The notes under the pieces are model-generated. The model had not been told where the DNA came from. It did no database searches and worked only from the letters and a program-made list of their open reading frames with translations. From positions 5,881,131 through 5,945,130 of the forward strand of contig CM055275.1 of assembly GCA_029237695.1 (NCBI GenBank): a stretch of DNA of 64,000 bases. Reading direction: 5' to 3'. The position numbers and the translations under genes are program-made. How positions within the stretch are numbered: position 1 is the first letter of the stretch; each line of letters starts with the position of its first letter. Shown here piece by piece: positions 21,775 through 32,876 of the stretch. The DNA is from Conchocele bisecta. Taxonomy: Eukaryota > Mollusca > Bivalvia > Lucinida > Thyasiridae.

Positions 21775-21940
21775 ATGATTATCACCGCCGGAGAAATGCC
21801 CCAGCATCACGCTATGCCCACGTGCATGCCCGGCACGTGCATGCCTAGCGCGTGCATGCCTAGTGCGTGTATGCCCAGCTCGTGCATGACCACGTGCATG
21901 ATGCCCGCGCCAGAGGAGAGATACTGCATCCCAATGACTG
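21775..21940 (+). CDS. Candidate first coding exon with Met-Pro-x-x-Cys repeats
   Basis: ATG at 21775 has A at -3 and an in-frame stop just upstream, so it is the natural start. The 55 encoded residues include about five pentapeptide units of the MPSAC / MPGTC / MPTCM kind, then TTCMMPAPEERYCIPMT. The underlying DNA is a 15-bp repeat (CGTGCATGCCTAG-like). A donor, ACTG|GTATTT, follows at 21941 and leaves one base (G) in phase. The first recognised CELF exon (39959) needs exactly one upstream base and would read G|AA as the Glu before DRKLF. The join is therefore in frame and would give a CELF protein of about 417 residues without RRM1. It could equally belong to another transcript or be a chance open minisatellite. 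Confidence 0.4.
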
Positions 21941-21969
21941 GTATTTATATGTTTTTCTTTATTGCTTAA

Positions 21970-22690
21970 ATAATGGGGCTGGATACATTTACGAAATTTG
22001 GAATAAATAATTAGAATAAAATATGCAAAGAGCGTAACTCCTTCTGAGCCAATTATTCTTTATGCAGTCAGGCAGCAATGTATAATGTTATTGTATACTA
22101 TGTATGCATTAAACACCGAGCAATTATACAATCCATTTCTGTGCAATACACGATGTTTGAAAATCATACTACGCCTGTTACATGTTACTATCCCGATACA
22201 TAGAACATGTTTGCTCATCCGTACAGCCTCAATGTACGATGGTGTGCTTATTGAATATAATCTAGCATTTGTAGTGATTTTATATAATGGTACTTACTAA
22301 ACCCGATGCCTAATTTCATAAAAAACAACGTTACATTACAACAGTCAGTTGTATTCATCTACTATCAGCAAATTACAGATTATCAGTAAATCAGTACATC
22401 TTCAATCAAATAAGATCCTCTATTTGTTTACATCGATACATGTTATCTAGTAACATTTTTGTTTGCTTTCCAATTCTCGCCAGCAGGTGTCGCTAATTAA
22501 TGACTGATTATCCGGTGATATTTATATACTGTTATATTAATACGGAAGGCATTAGTTAACAGCTAGTGATTATTCTATATTTGGATATTTTAGAATATGT
22601 AATCCCTACAAACACGTTATCTAGCGCGGTTAATTAAATTACATTGTTATAAATGACAGAAGCTCTGTTTTATAAACAAAAATTCCTAAT
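21970..22690. other. No recognised gene
   Basis: AT-rich and apparently unique. If the exon at 21775 belongs to CELF, this would be the start of an intron of about 18 kb. Confidence 0.4.
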
Positions 22691-22930
22691 ACGTGGCTGT
22701 GACTGGATAAATGTGGCTTATGTGTTTTGCGACCAGTGTAGATCCAGATCAGACTGTGCATCCGCACAGTCTGATCAGGATCTACACTGTTCGCCATTCC
22801 ATCAATGAAACACCCGAAATGCTTTGAACCAGCAGTCTAGATTGCTATCAGGCTACAGGAGTGTGCTATTTCATCAGGAGCTACACTGGTCACAAATCCC
22901 ATGAAACCATTTCTCCAGTCACAGCCACAT
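22691..22930. mobile_element. Family B MITE, full length
   Basis: ACGTGGCTGTGACTGGATAA and its partner TTTCTCCAGTCACAGCCACA end the element. The central hairpin AGATCCAGATCAGACTGTGC is near perfect. It is the best-preserved B copy here. A second right-end fragment (GCTACACTGGTCACGAATTC) follows at 22938-22975. Confidence 0.9.
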
Positions 22931-22977
22931 GTTTCTTCGGGAGCTACACTGGTCACGAATTCCATAAGCCCCATATT

Positions 22978-23350
22978 CAAGATGTATGATCACGTGGTAC
23001 TAACAACAACAACACGTACCGATTCAAAGTACGTATAGTTTTATAGTGTCCTTATTACGTAACTGATTTTGATGTAATATGGCGAATCAAACGCGTCTTG
23101 TTAAGCTGCATTTGGTGGTCTCTTTATTTCCGCCCAAATTTCTGTCGTTTTTGCGAAGAATCGATTTCCGTGTCAACGACATAAGTCTGTGCCAAACTCC
23201 CTAGACCACCAAATGCAGCTCATGAAGACGCGTTAGCTGCGCCATATTTCATCAAAATCCGTTGCATATTAATGAAAATATCAAATAATACTTACTTTGG
23301 AGTAGGCGACGTTGTTGTTGTTGTTGTAACCACGTGATCATGCACCTTGA
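22978..23350. mobile_element. Family H MITE
   Basis: CAAGATGTATGATCACGTGG with TACTAACAACAACAACACGT starts it; ACCACGTGATCATGCACCTT ends it. The inner blocks are AAACGCGTCTTGTTAAGCTG, TTTTTGCGAAGAATCGATTT and GCAGCTCATGAAGACGCG. Confidence 0.85.
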
Positions 23351-23606
23351 TATAGCTTCGGGAGTCAAAGCGCTCGATCAGTTTCATGTTTATTACTCCC
23401 CGTTCGCCTTTGTCTGGTCCACAATACGTAAGATTTATCCTGGATCCAATCTCCCCGTTACGGATCGATACCGCGGCACGCGCCACGATTAATTTGCATA
23501 TTTTGTGTATTGCAGTATATATACAATCATGATTAGGCTGCGGTGTACATGTGTAATTTGCATATTTTGTGTATTGTATTAGGTAGAATAATGATTGCAG
23601 ACCCGC

Positions 23607-23783
23607 CTACGTTAAGCTTGCCAAGATGTCAACGTTTCGCAACATCTATTGGCAATGTCCACTCGCAATCAAGCAGTTTGATTGGCAGTGCCTGAGCTGT
23701 AGCACAGCTCAGTTTCAGCCAACCAATCTACTATAGTCAAGTAGTTTGTAATATATTGACGAATATTAGCGCAGGCGGTGGGG
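23607..23783. mobile_element. Family F MITE
   Basis: CGCCTACGTTAAGCTTGCCA and TTAGCGCAGGCGGTGGGG are the ends. The hairpin is TTGATTGGCAGTGCCTGAGC with its complement. Confidence 0.8.
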
Positions 23784-23805
23784 TAGAAAATAGTGTGTGT
23801 TGAGT

Positions 23806-23886
23806 ATTGGTGTTTAACGGTCTATCAACAGCTAAGGTCATTTAAAAGTTAAGGCCTGGTGATGGGGGGCGGGGGGGGGGGGGGGT
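23806..23886 (-). mobile_element. Family N tail, minus strand, with G-run
   Basis: GGTGTTTAACGGTCTATCAA then CAGCTAAGGTCATTTAAAAG is the reverse complement of the N tail. It is followed by a G-rich run (about 20 G bases with one C) at 23864-23885, equivalent to the C-rich run ahead of the tail in the N copies at 4240 and 26526. Confidence 0.65.
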
Positions 23887-24231
23887 GTAGAAAAGTGATG
23901 GGTTGTATTCACGAATGCTTTACAAGTTAACAACAATATAAGACATAGTTCGTTCGGCTTATATTTAAGGGTGGGAATTGGCAAATTACAAAAAACATGG
24001 GACTATCTGGGGCTACGCTGGTTACAAAGACAAAATGGCACTTTTTGTTATGGCCAGTCGTATGTAACAGTTCTGTTTAAGTGTGAAAACAATGTGACGG
24101 CCGCGTATTACATTAATTACATATTGTGCCATATGTCTGTCGTATGTTTGATTAAACACGTACAGTGCATGTGAAAACTGCCAACTTGAAGAAACATTTG
24201 CACCAGCTTTTGTTAAAATATCGTATATTAT

Positions 24232-24385
24232 AGAGAATAGTAGGTTAGTGCCGTGAATGGGAAAACATATCTGGCAAGGCTCAGGAAACGGGATGTGCTC
24301 GGCTCAACACCTACAAATGGCTGTAAAATGCAAAAATATAACCACAGCCACCGCACATATTCATACGCAGTGATTAGGTATTAGG
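24232..24385 (-). mobile_element. Family E fragment, internally deleted
   Basis: GAGAATAGTAGGTTAGTGCC through GGAAACGGGATGTGCTCGGC, then directly AACACCTACAAATGGCTGTA. Compared with full copies it lacks the right M2 arm. A tail of CATACGCAGTGATTAGG matches the end of the 42571 copy. Confidence 0.7.
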
Positions 24386-24389
24386 GATA

Positions 24390-25026
24390 AATGGTAGTTC
24401 ACAGTGTTCTACGACAGTGTATTACAATCTGAAACTACTGCATGTTCATACTTGTATGTATGCGTGATGCCGCGTGCCGTTCTCCGTGCCATTGACAAAC
24501 ATGGTGTAATATTAGTGCTACCTGTGGCAACGTTTTCAGACAAGATGAGCCAGTCTCCACACTTAAGTGCGACTCGTATAAGCTAAGTGGCATCACATGA
24601 GTGGTACGACTACTGACAATTTAGAACAACAACAAACCGACATTAATTATCACCGTGTTTTATCCGCGAAACATTATCACCGTGAAATAACTGACACCGC
24701 GAACTATTATGACGTCGTTGTTTACGTCACAAATCGTGGGGGAACTAAGTTGACTTGACACGGACCGTGAACTACAAACAGTGACGTATTTGGTATGCAT
24801 TTGTAGTTCTCCCTACTTGCAATAGCTGGACAGTATTATGCACCACTTATTTCACATATTGCAACGTTTAACCCTAATAATTTATGTATTACCATATTTA
24901 ATAACTAACTGTTCGACTGGAAATGGAAATTAAATACTCGGATGGGACATTGCGTTGCACACTTGACTGAACTATGAGTATGTTATTGTTTACATATTGG
25001 ATTTTTCTTTAAATCATATCCAGACA
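24390..25026. other. No recognised gene
   Basis: No recognised coding or repeat signal, apart from short TTATCACCGTG(T/A)... motifs near 24646-24685. Confidence 0.4.
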
Positions 25027-25095
25027 ATCGACTTGCTTGATTGCGATGTTAAAAAAGCGTTGATAATGTTGGCAAGATTTACGCAGGCGACTGTG
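25027..25095 (-). mobile_element. Family F fragment
   Basis: ATCGACTTGCTTGATTGCGA through GTTGGCAAGATTTACGCAGG is one outer arm of family F without the hairpin. Confidence 0.6.
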
Positions 25096-25170
25096 CACAT
25101 CATCCGAGACAGTCCCTTTAAACATTTGTGATATGCAACGATGCATATAATATACACATTTTACACACCA

Positions 25171-25410
25171 GGGGGGCGTTTCAGTAAACTTCGTGCGACT
25201 AAAATAGTCGTAAGTGTAAAATATAGTCTGTAAATTTCGCATTAATAATGTTTTCTTGAATACAATTATTGGATTTACATTTATTGAGCATAGGCTGCAT
25301 ATGCAGCCTATGCTCAATAAATGTAAATCCATCAATTGAAATTTCCAGACGATCTTAAATCTGTACTTACGAACATATTAGTTATGCGAAGTTTAATGAA
25401 ACGTGCCCCT
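25171..25410. mobile_element. Family G MITE
   Basis: Ends GGGGGGCGTTTCAGTAAACT and AGTTTAATGAAACGTGCCCC. The hairpin TTATTGAGCATAGGCTGCAT is a perfect palindrome at its centre (GCATATGC). Confidence 0.85.
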
Positions 25411-25639
25411 GTATTCCCAGGCTTTTCGTGGGATTACACAATTTCAGAAACCCCATCTCGGCCCCATCCATTCAAAAACACTTTGTCAGGCTTTGTTCGA
25501 CAGGTAACATTTCCGGCCTATTTACCGCGATTCTGAATCTATTGTCCCTTTCTACACGCCAGTCTCGTTGTTCCGGTCTGTTTAACCCCTACTAACGGGG
25601 ACATTATAATAAAGGGGCTTAGTCACTTATGCACCAGCT

Positions 25640-25735
25640 GACGTGGCCTAGTAAATAATGCACCGCCTTGCAACTGGGAGGTCGATGGTTGGAGCCTCCA
25701 ATCCGGATAATGTGGCCGGTTGTTGAGCCGCCAGC
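25640..25735 (+). mobile_element. Possible tRNA-derived SINE head
   Basis: TGGCCTAGTAAATAATGCAC, CGCCTTGCAACTGGGAGGTC and GATGGTTGGAGCCTCCAATC resemble the A-box and B-box region of tRNA-derived SINEs (TGGCCTAGTGG and GGTTCGAGCCTC types). Both boxes have mismatches, so it is likely a dead copy. It is not a functional tRNA gene because the arms cannot be paired fully. Confidence 0.45.
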
Positions 25736-25757
25736 TAGTTAAATAAATGGTACCAAT

Positions 25758-26112
25758 TTGTGATCGTAGCTAGTTATCTCCATTTGCAAATCTATTTGCC
25801 GATCCGGTCCTATCCTGTATTTAAGCGTGTATGTCTTACTGAATAGCACCAACGGAGTATACCCAGATCAGACTGCACATCTGTGCAGTCTGATCTGAGA
25901 CTACACTGATTGCAATAACATTAATAAGTGTGAAAATATGAATCTGGCAAATAATACAGTCCCGGATCAGATTTCGCAGATATGTAGGATGAAATGGATC
26001 AACACGAGTCAAAATCACGATAATTGCTACTTTTCATAACAAATCATGCTATTTTCGACCTTTTTACAAGCAATAAGGCCTTAAATTACACAATTTGGAC
26101 CGGATGTCTATA
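25758..26112 (+). mobile_element. Family W MITE
   Basis: GTAGCTAGTTATCTCCATTT and TGCCGATCCGGTCCTA open it; ACACAATTTGGACCGGATGT and CTATAAATAAATT close it in inverted sense. The hairpin is CAGACTGCACATCTGTGCAG. It is the most complete W copy in the window. Confidence 0.75.
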
Positions 26113-26525
26113 AATAAATTAAAAGGGAACTAACTAACTACGATTCCCCCATTGGGAAGCATTGGTGTTCAGCGAGTAGAGTGTTTCATAAGTGAACACT
26201 GGCTGACCCTTTCAATGGGGGTGACGCTCTAATAATCAACATTTACTGTACTATCAACATGTACGTGCCCATAGCCAAAATATTTTCTGGCACGTGTTAT
26301 GCGTTATGCTAATTACAAAGTTCAATCTGGTGTGAATGTAAACATTTATCGCTGCTAGAATAAACCGGGAGAATTGGTATTGATTTGGTGTTTATTTCAC
26401 CCTATCATGCCACGTATCTTGATTAATCAAATGTAAATACGTATGTATATACACCATATACATTCGAACTTCATCTCTCTACAACAGCGGGTTGCAGGTG
26501 GGAGCATGTGATGGATTTAACGATC

Positions 26526-26886
26526 TGGCTTCATCCTTACCGGAATCCCGACTGGAGATCTGGTTTTGCCCTCAGATACATCTTTGGCAGTTTGTATGTG
26601 ACAGTTGAGTCTGGTTATACCCCTTATGTGAGTATTACGAGTATTCGTAATCCTATTTTAGGGGAAGGGGAAAGTGACTTGGTGTGGTATGGACCTGGCA
26701 CCAGGTCATGTTATTATAATATTCTATTTTCAGAGCTGAATATATTTTTTTTGTAAATATTCAGTTCTGATTTTTGGGATCCACCCCACCCTATGCTGCA
26801 GGTTAAAACGGGATTGAACCCGTTTGCCCGGCCTTACATGATCTTAGCTGTTGACAGGCCGTTAAACACCAATAAACAAACAAAAC
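26526..26886 (+). mobile_element. Family N retroposon
   Basis: TTTTGCCCTCAGATACATCT, GGTATGGACCTGGCACCAGG, TATTCAGTTCTGATTTTTGG, CATGATCTTAGCTGTTGACA and the tail CGTTAAACACCAATAAACAA appear in the same order as at 4240-4660. Confidence 0.7.
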
Positions 26887-27238
26887 TCTCTACAACATCA
26901 CCCACTATGTTACAGTGTATATACCATTGCCACAATGGCTGTTTAAATATACACAAATCTGCGTTTAAATGCGTTTCTCAACTATTAAATTTAACAACAA
27001 CATTCGCTGCATGGAAATGCACATCCATAGTTATTTCTATAGTGTGTATGTCGTAGTTATCCTATACCCGTGCGTCATTAATTCCCGAGAGTTTCATTTT
27101 ATTTATGGACAAATGTCATAGACTATAGACAGGTCATGATATCACGTGTTTCTAGTTATTAAGGATCAGCAATGAGAATATCTGCGTCATCGTATCGCCG
27201 TTTATGGCTTATATTGATTGCGAAACCCGCCATATTTT
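26887..27238. other. No recognised gene
   Basis: No frame or repeat family recognised. Confidence 0.4.
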
Positions 27239-27342
27239 CCGTAAACGTGACCGGACGATGACAACAAATGCAGAGTACATGCGGAATTAGATTCCGCATG
27301 TGCTCTGCATTTTCTGTCATCATCGTCCGACGTTATTTACGG
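27239..27342. repeat. Palindrome, ~45-bp arms
   Basis: CCGTAAACGTGACCGGACGA faces TCGTCCGACGTTATTTACGG, and TGCAGAGTACATGCGGAA faces TTCCGCATGTGCTCTGCA. The centre is TTAGA. It is not seen elsewhere in the window. Confidence 0.8.
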
Positions 27343-28338
27343 ACGTTATGTTTTCGACATGATCTGTATCGGGGAATTACCACACTGTACCAAGGGAGGT
27401 AACGTTAGAGTTTGGTCCGTTTGACGCCTAGACAATGCAGACACTAATGGAATCGGGTCCTGATATTCCGCTATTGAAATAGACATCGATCCGACCTTCC
27501 CGACTTGGCAATAAATCTGAACCTTTTATTGGCGTTACACGTCACGTGAAAGCTACATGGAGTAACCAGGTTTAACCGTTCAAGTGGAGGCGTTTGTTCT
27601 GTGATCGTTTCCCAGACTGTAAACCTGTTGCTATTCATCTTTATAGCGTATTTCGATGTGTTCATTTTCTTTATTGTTTAGCCATGCCCCCCCCCCCCCT
27701 CCACACACACACACCCACACACACCCCAAGGCTTATTCCCGTTTGTATATGACCCTGTTATCGTATGGAGGTAATACTTTAATAAATAAATCCATGGATG
27801 ATAGCGTCTTTTGAGGATTGTGTCGCTTTGTGGTGTTTCGTATTCATATTTGCTTGGTCAGTTTTACATCACACTTCAAACTGTTCGAGTCTGATTTCAA
27901 CGTTCAACTTCAACTTTATTCCACGAACCCTTTAAGAGACATTGAACATTGCACATACGCTATAGATCAGATAACCATACAAGACAGCCAAGTACAGCGA
28001 CATATACATATGCCAGCAAAGTATCGTCAGTTGGCTAGTATAATAAATATGTTCGATGTTACAGACAATCTCGAGTAGATGTAGACTTTAGTCTCGGACT
28101 GTCTGTCTGGAACCGCATGCCCTATTGACTGTAACATTATTATGACATCAGGCACCAATTGGCATGCGGATAATCGATATTCTGTACAAAGTATAGCAAT
28201 TGAAATAATGAACCATTCACCTCAGTTGATTTAGATTCATACATGATTGATGTTGTTTTTTTGGTCTGTTGAAAAAATCAGTTTCTTAAATAACGACATA
28301 GCCTCCTTGATAGAAGAACTTTGATTAATCGATGCGTT
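27343..28338. other. No recognised gene; C-run and CA microsatellite
   Basis: A run of about 12 C bases followed by CACACA-type repeats spans 27687-27725. Frames present carry no recognised domain. Confidence 0.4.
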
Positions 28339-28398
28339 AATCTGAACTAGCAGTCAAGCAGCCACGCATGCGTGGCTACTTGACTGCGAGTTCAGATT
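28339..28398. repeat. Hairpin related to family F
   Basis: AATCTGAACTAGCAGTCAAG pairs with CTTGACTGCGAGTTCAGATT across CCACGCATGCGTGG. The following GTCAATAGATGTT is the outer block of family F. Confidence 0.7.
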
Positions 28399-29404
28399 GT
28401 CAATAGATGTTGCAATGTGTGAATCATTATAGTTCACAGTAGCCTCAGTATTGTCTCCCTTGACTGGCCAATTAACGCTTGTATTAACTCAAGGTAACAT
28501 ACCACGACCTTTGGGAATGCGTTTTCGTATGCTCATCTTTCACTGGTAATTGCTCTGTTTCCCGAAGAAATACATCTACTTCGGTATCCAGCATACAGTG
28601 TCGTTTACAGGCCTCGACAAAGTCTGTATGTTCCAATTTTCCAGATTGGATATCAACTCCTGCATTCCTATGTTTTAATGTTTATGCAGCAGCACCGTTT
28701 CTTCAAATCGCCACACGCCCAGATCGTAAATTCACTCGCAAATACGAGCTGACGAGTGCATTTGTGGAGGCCTAAACAATTTGTGCGTTTGGAAACCAAA
28801 AGTTAACATGGTCGAATAGTCGTCCAAACGCACGGTTATTCTTATTAGCCAACCAAATCCCTCTACTCCCGTTTTCAAACATCGCAAACGGGCTTTTCCA
28901 GGTTTGAACGAGTTCAAACCGTTTGACATTTTCTGGTTGTCTTATCCAGTTTCCTAATGCGCACGGAAATAAAAACACAAAACTGTTTTCTTGAAACTCG
29001 GCGCAGTGGAAACCGTTTAAACAGTTCCACTGCAAACCATCCACATGCTATGTGAAGAGAAAACGTGGACACGCGCAGAACGCACACACTCTGCTCAAAC
29101 GTAGGTTATATCAAAACGAAAAAGCTACGTATAATCTTGGAACAAACAAGCAGGTACTACTGTACTTCGGTAGCAAGTAGCAAGCCTATCTCCTTTGTAA
29201 TTATCATCGGTTCAAGGGAAATTAGTCGCACAGAACTTTCTTCCATCATACCATTAGCCATGGTAGTCGAGAGCGCCTGTGTGATTCAGAACCTGCCGAG
29301 CAAACGTCTGTGCTTGATTCCAGTCTAGAATATGCGCATGTGTGTTGGATTTGCATAATGATGCAATTTCGTTTGATCACTTGTCGGTTTATGCAACCAG
29401 AATA
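28399..29404. other. No recognised gene; small dyads
   Basis: Short self-complementary motifs occur (GGTTTGAACGAGTTCAAACC near 28900 and CCGTTTAAACAG near 29013). Minus-strand frames of 65-90 codons overlap here without a recognisable domain. Confidence 0.4.
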
Positions 29405-29435
29405 GATCCAGATCAGACAGTCTGATCTGGATCTA
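29405..29435. repeat. Family B central hairpin alone
   Basis: GATCCAGATCAGACAGTCTG followed by ATCTGGATC is the central palindrome of family B without its arms. Confidence 0.55.
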
Positions 29436-30208
29436 GACTGGTTTAATGTGAGGATGGATGGACGAGACTGGTCGCGAATGCATTGTCGTACTTATTCTGT
29501 TTCGTCCATTGTATGTCTGCAATGTCAATTAGCGTCGCTCTGACCACGAATCCGAGCGTTTACGGCCCACTTAGATTTGTTCTTTCGACGCATGACCGCG
29601 CGGGAACTGTCGGCTGGGATAGCCGTCGACACATGCGCAGTCGGCCAACCCGATCAGGTGTCAGAAGGTATCTGCATGAGGCGATCCGGCGTAACTTCTG
29701 ACGTTTAATCGACAAACGCCGGACACTAGCGAAGGCTAGCTCTAAAAATGAGCTGTGATGTCCAAAGTTGTAAATTATATGGATGTGGACTGTGACAACT
29801 GACTTGTAAATAGTACGTTGAGCACGAGTTGCACTGTGCCAAACTTGTTTACTCGAAAATTATGTCACAACATTAGCAGAACTATTTACAGAATAATGTA
29901 TATAATTATGTTTTATACAATACCGGTTTAAGATATTACACGAACGATTTCCAGAAAAATATTCTCAGACATTCCGAATTCCGTTGGACTTGACTTCCGG
30001 TGGAACGAAACGTCTAAATGTTAGCTATGGAAACTGCAATGGGGAAGATATCAACATAGTTCTTTGACATTTGTAAGTAAACGCTTGTTATAGCTGAATG
30101 CATGCGTCTGGCGAACACAGATTGGAAAGTAGCAAAGTAGTTCCAGATGCCGTAAACTTCCGCGTTCTCTGAGTAGGTAGGTCAAACGAAATAAACCGGC
30201 AATATAGT
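29436..30208. other. No recognised gene
   Basis: A CpG-rich patch at 29580-29700 has an open frame (72 codons, 29483-29701) but no recognisable domain or splice sites. I cannot tell whether it is an exon. Confidence 0.35.
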
Positions 30209-30440
30209 TGTCGCTGTAACTAGAGAAATGGGGCTTGTGGAATTTTGGAACCAGTGCAGCTCCTGATGAAATAGCACACTCCTGTCGGCTGATGACGATC
30301 TGCGTTGCGTGTCAGAAGCATGACGGGTGTGTCGTTGATGAAATTGCGAACGGTGCAGATCCTGATCAGACTGTGCGGATGCACAGGCTGATCTGGATCT
30401 GCACTGGCCGCATAAGCCTCATTTCTCTAATTACAGCCGT
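30209..30440. mobile_element. Family B MITE
   Basis: TGTCGCTGTAACTAGAGAAA begins and TTTCTCTAATTACAGCCG ends the element. The order of the interior is inverted relative to 22691, with the hairpin on the right. Confidence 0.75.
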
Positions 30441-30562
30441 CAAGTTATGCTTCCATTTTGTGCTGATGTATATGCAATAAGAGCACTCTAGATTTAATTA
30501 CTTTTGTGTGTATATATTTTGCTCATGTGAAAGTGCAATACAGCGGAAAGAAGTAAGTACTA

Positions 30563-30652
30563 CTTAGAACAAGATTCGTACGCATGTACGAGGAGATGAT
30601 CCGCAAGCTTCAGCGAGCAGATTACCGATCGTACATGCGGACAACCGTGCTA
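30563..30652. repeat. Family Z palindrome, decayed
   Basis: CGCATGTACGAGGAGATGAT, GCTTCAGCGAGCAGATTACC and GATCGTACATGCGGAC match the Z element at 10932 in opposite orientation, with more mismatches. Confidence 0.6.
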
Positions 30653-30744
30653 TAAGTAATTTATCCAATCCCCCATACCCGTACAGTGTCTAGTTTTCTT
30701 ACTAACTCTGGACACTACTCCGTCTGGAATATGGGTGAATTGGA

Positions 30745-31333
30745 TAACGAGTTTAATAAGTATCATATTATAGCCGATATTATTATGAAACCAAGAAACA
30801 AATTAATTAAAAAAAAAAAAAAAAAAAATTAATATAGTATAGCCGAGATTATTATGAAACCAATAAACGAGTTTAATAAATATAGTATAGCCGAGATTAT
30901 TATGAAACCAATAAACGAAATTAATTAATATAATCTAGCTGAGCTTATTATGCAACCAATAAATGAGTTTAATAACTATAGCATAGCTAAGCTTATTATG
31001 AAACCAATAAACGAGTTTAATTAATATAGTATAGCTGAGCTTATTATGACACCAATAAACGTTTTATTAATATAGTATAGTCGAGCTTATTATGAAACCA
31101 ATAAACGAGTTTAATAAATATCATATTATAGCAGAGACTATTATATCAGTAAACTGGTTGATTACATACCATAGTGAAGCAGTGCTATTGAAAGCAATAA
31201 AATAGTTAATACACAACATATTATAGCGGAACATATTATGAAATCATTACATGAGTGCAATAAATATATTATTATCGCATAGCTTCATATTAAATCAATA
31301 AACGAGTTTAATAAATATCAAATTAAATCATGA
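30745..31333 (+). repeat. ~60-bp AT-rich tandem repeat array
   Basis: Units such as TATGAAACCAATAAACGAGT, TTAATAAATATAGTATAGCC and GAGATTATTATG recur about ten times with indels. A run of about 19 A bases interrupts the first unit. A stray unit lies at 31564-31606, beyond the family F element, so F may have inserted within the array. Confidence 0.8.
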
Positions 31334-31367
31334 GTCGTGTGGCAATAACCACCTCTCCGTTAATTTT

Positions 31368-31548
31368 ACAAATATGTCAACGTGTCGTCGTCGCATCTAT
31401 TGACAATATCATCTCGCAATCATGCAGTTTCATTGGCTGTGCCTGAGCTGTAGCACAGCTCAGGCTCAGCCAATCAATCTGCTCGCCTTCACTCACAATA
31501 TTCAATACATTGACAGGAATTTGCAAGACTACCGCAGGCGGCGGCGTA
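31368..31548. mobile_element. Family F MITE
   Basis: The hairpin TGGCTGTGCCTGAGCTGTAG and complement is perfect. The outer arms are TATGTCAACGTGTCGTCG and GCAAGACTACCGCAGGCG. Confidence 0.8.
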
Positions 31549-31649
31549 TCATGGCTGAGTTTCTCATGAAATCAGTAAACGAGTTTAATAAATATCATAT
31601 TATAGCATCCCTCGTGGAAGAGCCTCACTGTCAGCCTATGTGAGCGCGC

Positions 31650-32075
31650 TCAAGCAGAGCTACACTGACAATAGACGCCATAAGCCCCGTTTTCTCATAT
31701 CACATCTACATGCACATTCTGCATCTACCGATGACTCAACCGTATTGAAATGAACAAGGATGCGGCATGTTTATAATTGCCGTGGGGTAATTGCTTTAGT
31801 GGCATAGTTCCATTTCTCGCTCAGGAATTTCAGAATGTCGAGACTTAGACTCACGTGAAACTCTCTAATATCGATGTATGTATGTTGATGTGACTGGGGC
31901 TTGTGGGATTGTGAGCAGTGTAGCTTCTGGCCACATAGCACACTCATGTAGCCTGATAACGTTATCGGTGCTTGCTAGATGCATGCCTGGTGGTTCGTTG
32001 ATCGATTGGGGAACTGTGCATATCCTGACCAATCTGTACTGATGCATGCACACCCTGATCTGAATCTACAGACGG
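31650..32075. mobile_element. Family B fragments
   Basis: One right-end piece (31655-31712: AGAGCTACACTGACAATAGA, CATAAGCCCCGTTTTCTCAT) and one larger damaged copy (31886-32075: GATGTGACTGGGGCTTGTGG, TGGTTCGTTGATCGATTGGG). Neither is complete. Confidence 0.55.
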
Positions 32076-32091
32076 GTGAATGTTTAATTTG

Positions 32092-32178
32092 ATATTTATT
32101 AAATGAGTTTACTGATTTCATAAGAAACGAGGCTATGCCTCGTTTCTTATGATATCAGTGAACTCATTTAATAAATAT
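32092..32178. repeat. Palindrome built from the 30745-type repeat
   Basis: ATATTTATTAAATGAGTTTA and its complement surround CATAAGAAACGAGGCTATGC. The arms carry the TTTAATAAATAT motif of the tandem array at 30745. Confidence 0.75.
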
Positions 32179-32368
32179 TATAAGAAAGGCTGGGCAGTGG
32201 TGCGCACTGCTAAAACGAGAAATAGTCAATATTGACAGTGACATTTTAATTTTAGAGTTACTAAGAATAGCATTTGAATGTACTTACAATAGCACTTCGG
32301 TCATGTTTCAAGTTCCAAGGCATTGGGGTTATACATACTGATACTGTATATGTTTATATCGGACCTAT

Positions 32369-32582
32369 ACGGAGCATTGTTAATTCGAGGGAACGAATTG
32401 TTATTTAGTGGGAATTAATTGTTAATTCGGGGGAACTAATTGTGATATCGTGGGAACGAATTGTTAATTCGAGGGAACGAATTGTTAATTTGAGGGAACG
32501 AATTGTTAAATTGAGGGAACGAATTGTTATATCGTGGGAAAGATTTAATAAAAATAAAAACATGTTCCCTGCGGGGCTCCGT
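32369..32582. mobile_element. Family A MITE, left part lost
   Basis: ACGGAG at the left leads straight into 21-bp GGGAACGAATTGTTAATTCG units, all in one orientation. The right end is CATGTTCCCTGCGGGGCTCC then GT. Flanks GGACCTAT and TGACCTAC share GACCTA. The opposite-facing half of the satellite has been deleted. Confidence 0.8.
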
Positions 32583-32687
32583 TGACCTACCAGTACTGGT
32601 CGATTTTATATGTTCTAATTAATTTAGGCAATCGTAGTAAGTGACTGTGAGAAAATGGAGTGTTTCTTTTTAAGCACATACACACAC

Positions 32688-32876
32688 CACCACCTGCGTT
32701 AATCTTGCCCATATATCAATGTTGCTATTGACAACACCAACTCATAATCAAGCAGTTTGATTGGCTGTGCCTGAGCTGTATCACAGCTCAGGCTCAGCCA
32801 ATCAAGCTGCTTGCTTTCAATAATTTCGTAATTTGTAAATTGACAAATATTTTCAAGATCAGCGCAGGCGGTGGTT
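32688..32876. mobile_element. Family F MITE
   Basis: CACCACCTGCGTTAATCTTG and CAGCGCAGGCGGTGG are inverted ends. The hairpin TTGATTGGCTGTGCCTGAGC is complete. Confidence 0.85.

Noticed and set aside
25640..25735. tRNA gene
   Set aside because: A-box- and B-box-like text is present but the arms do not pair fully. It fits a decayed SINE head better.
29483..29701. CpG-rich 72-codon frame as a possible exon
   Set aside because: No domain, no convincing acceptor or donor, and no link to a neighbouring exon.
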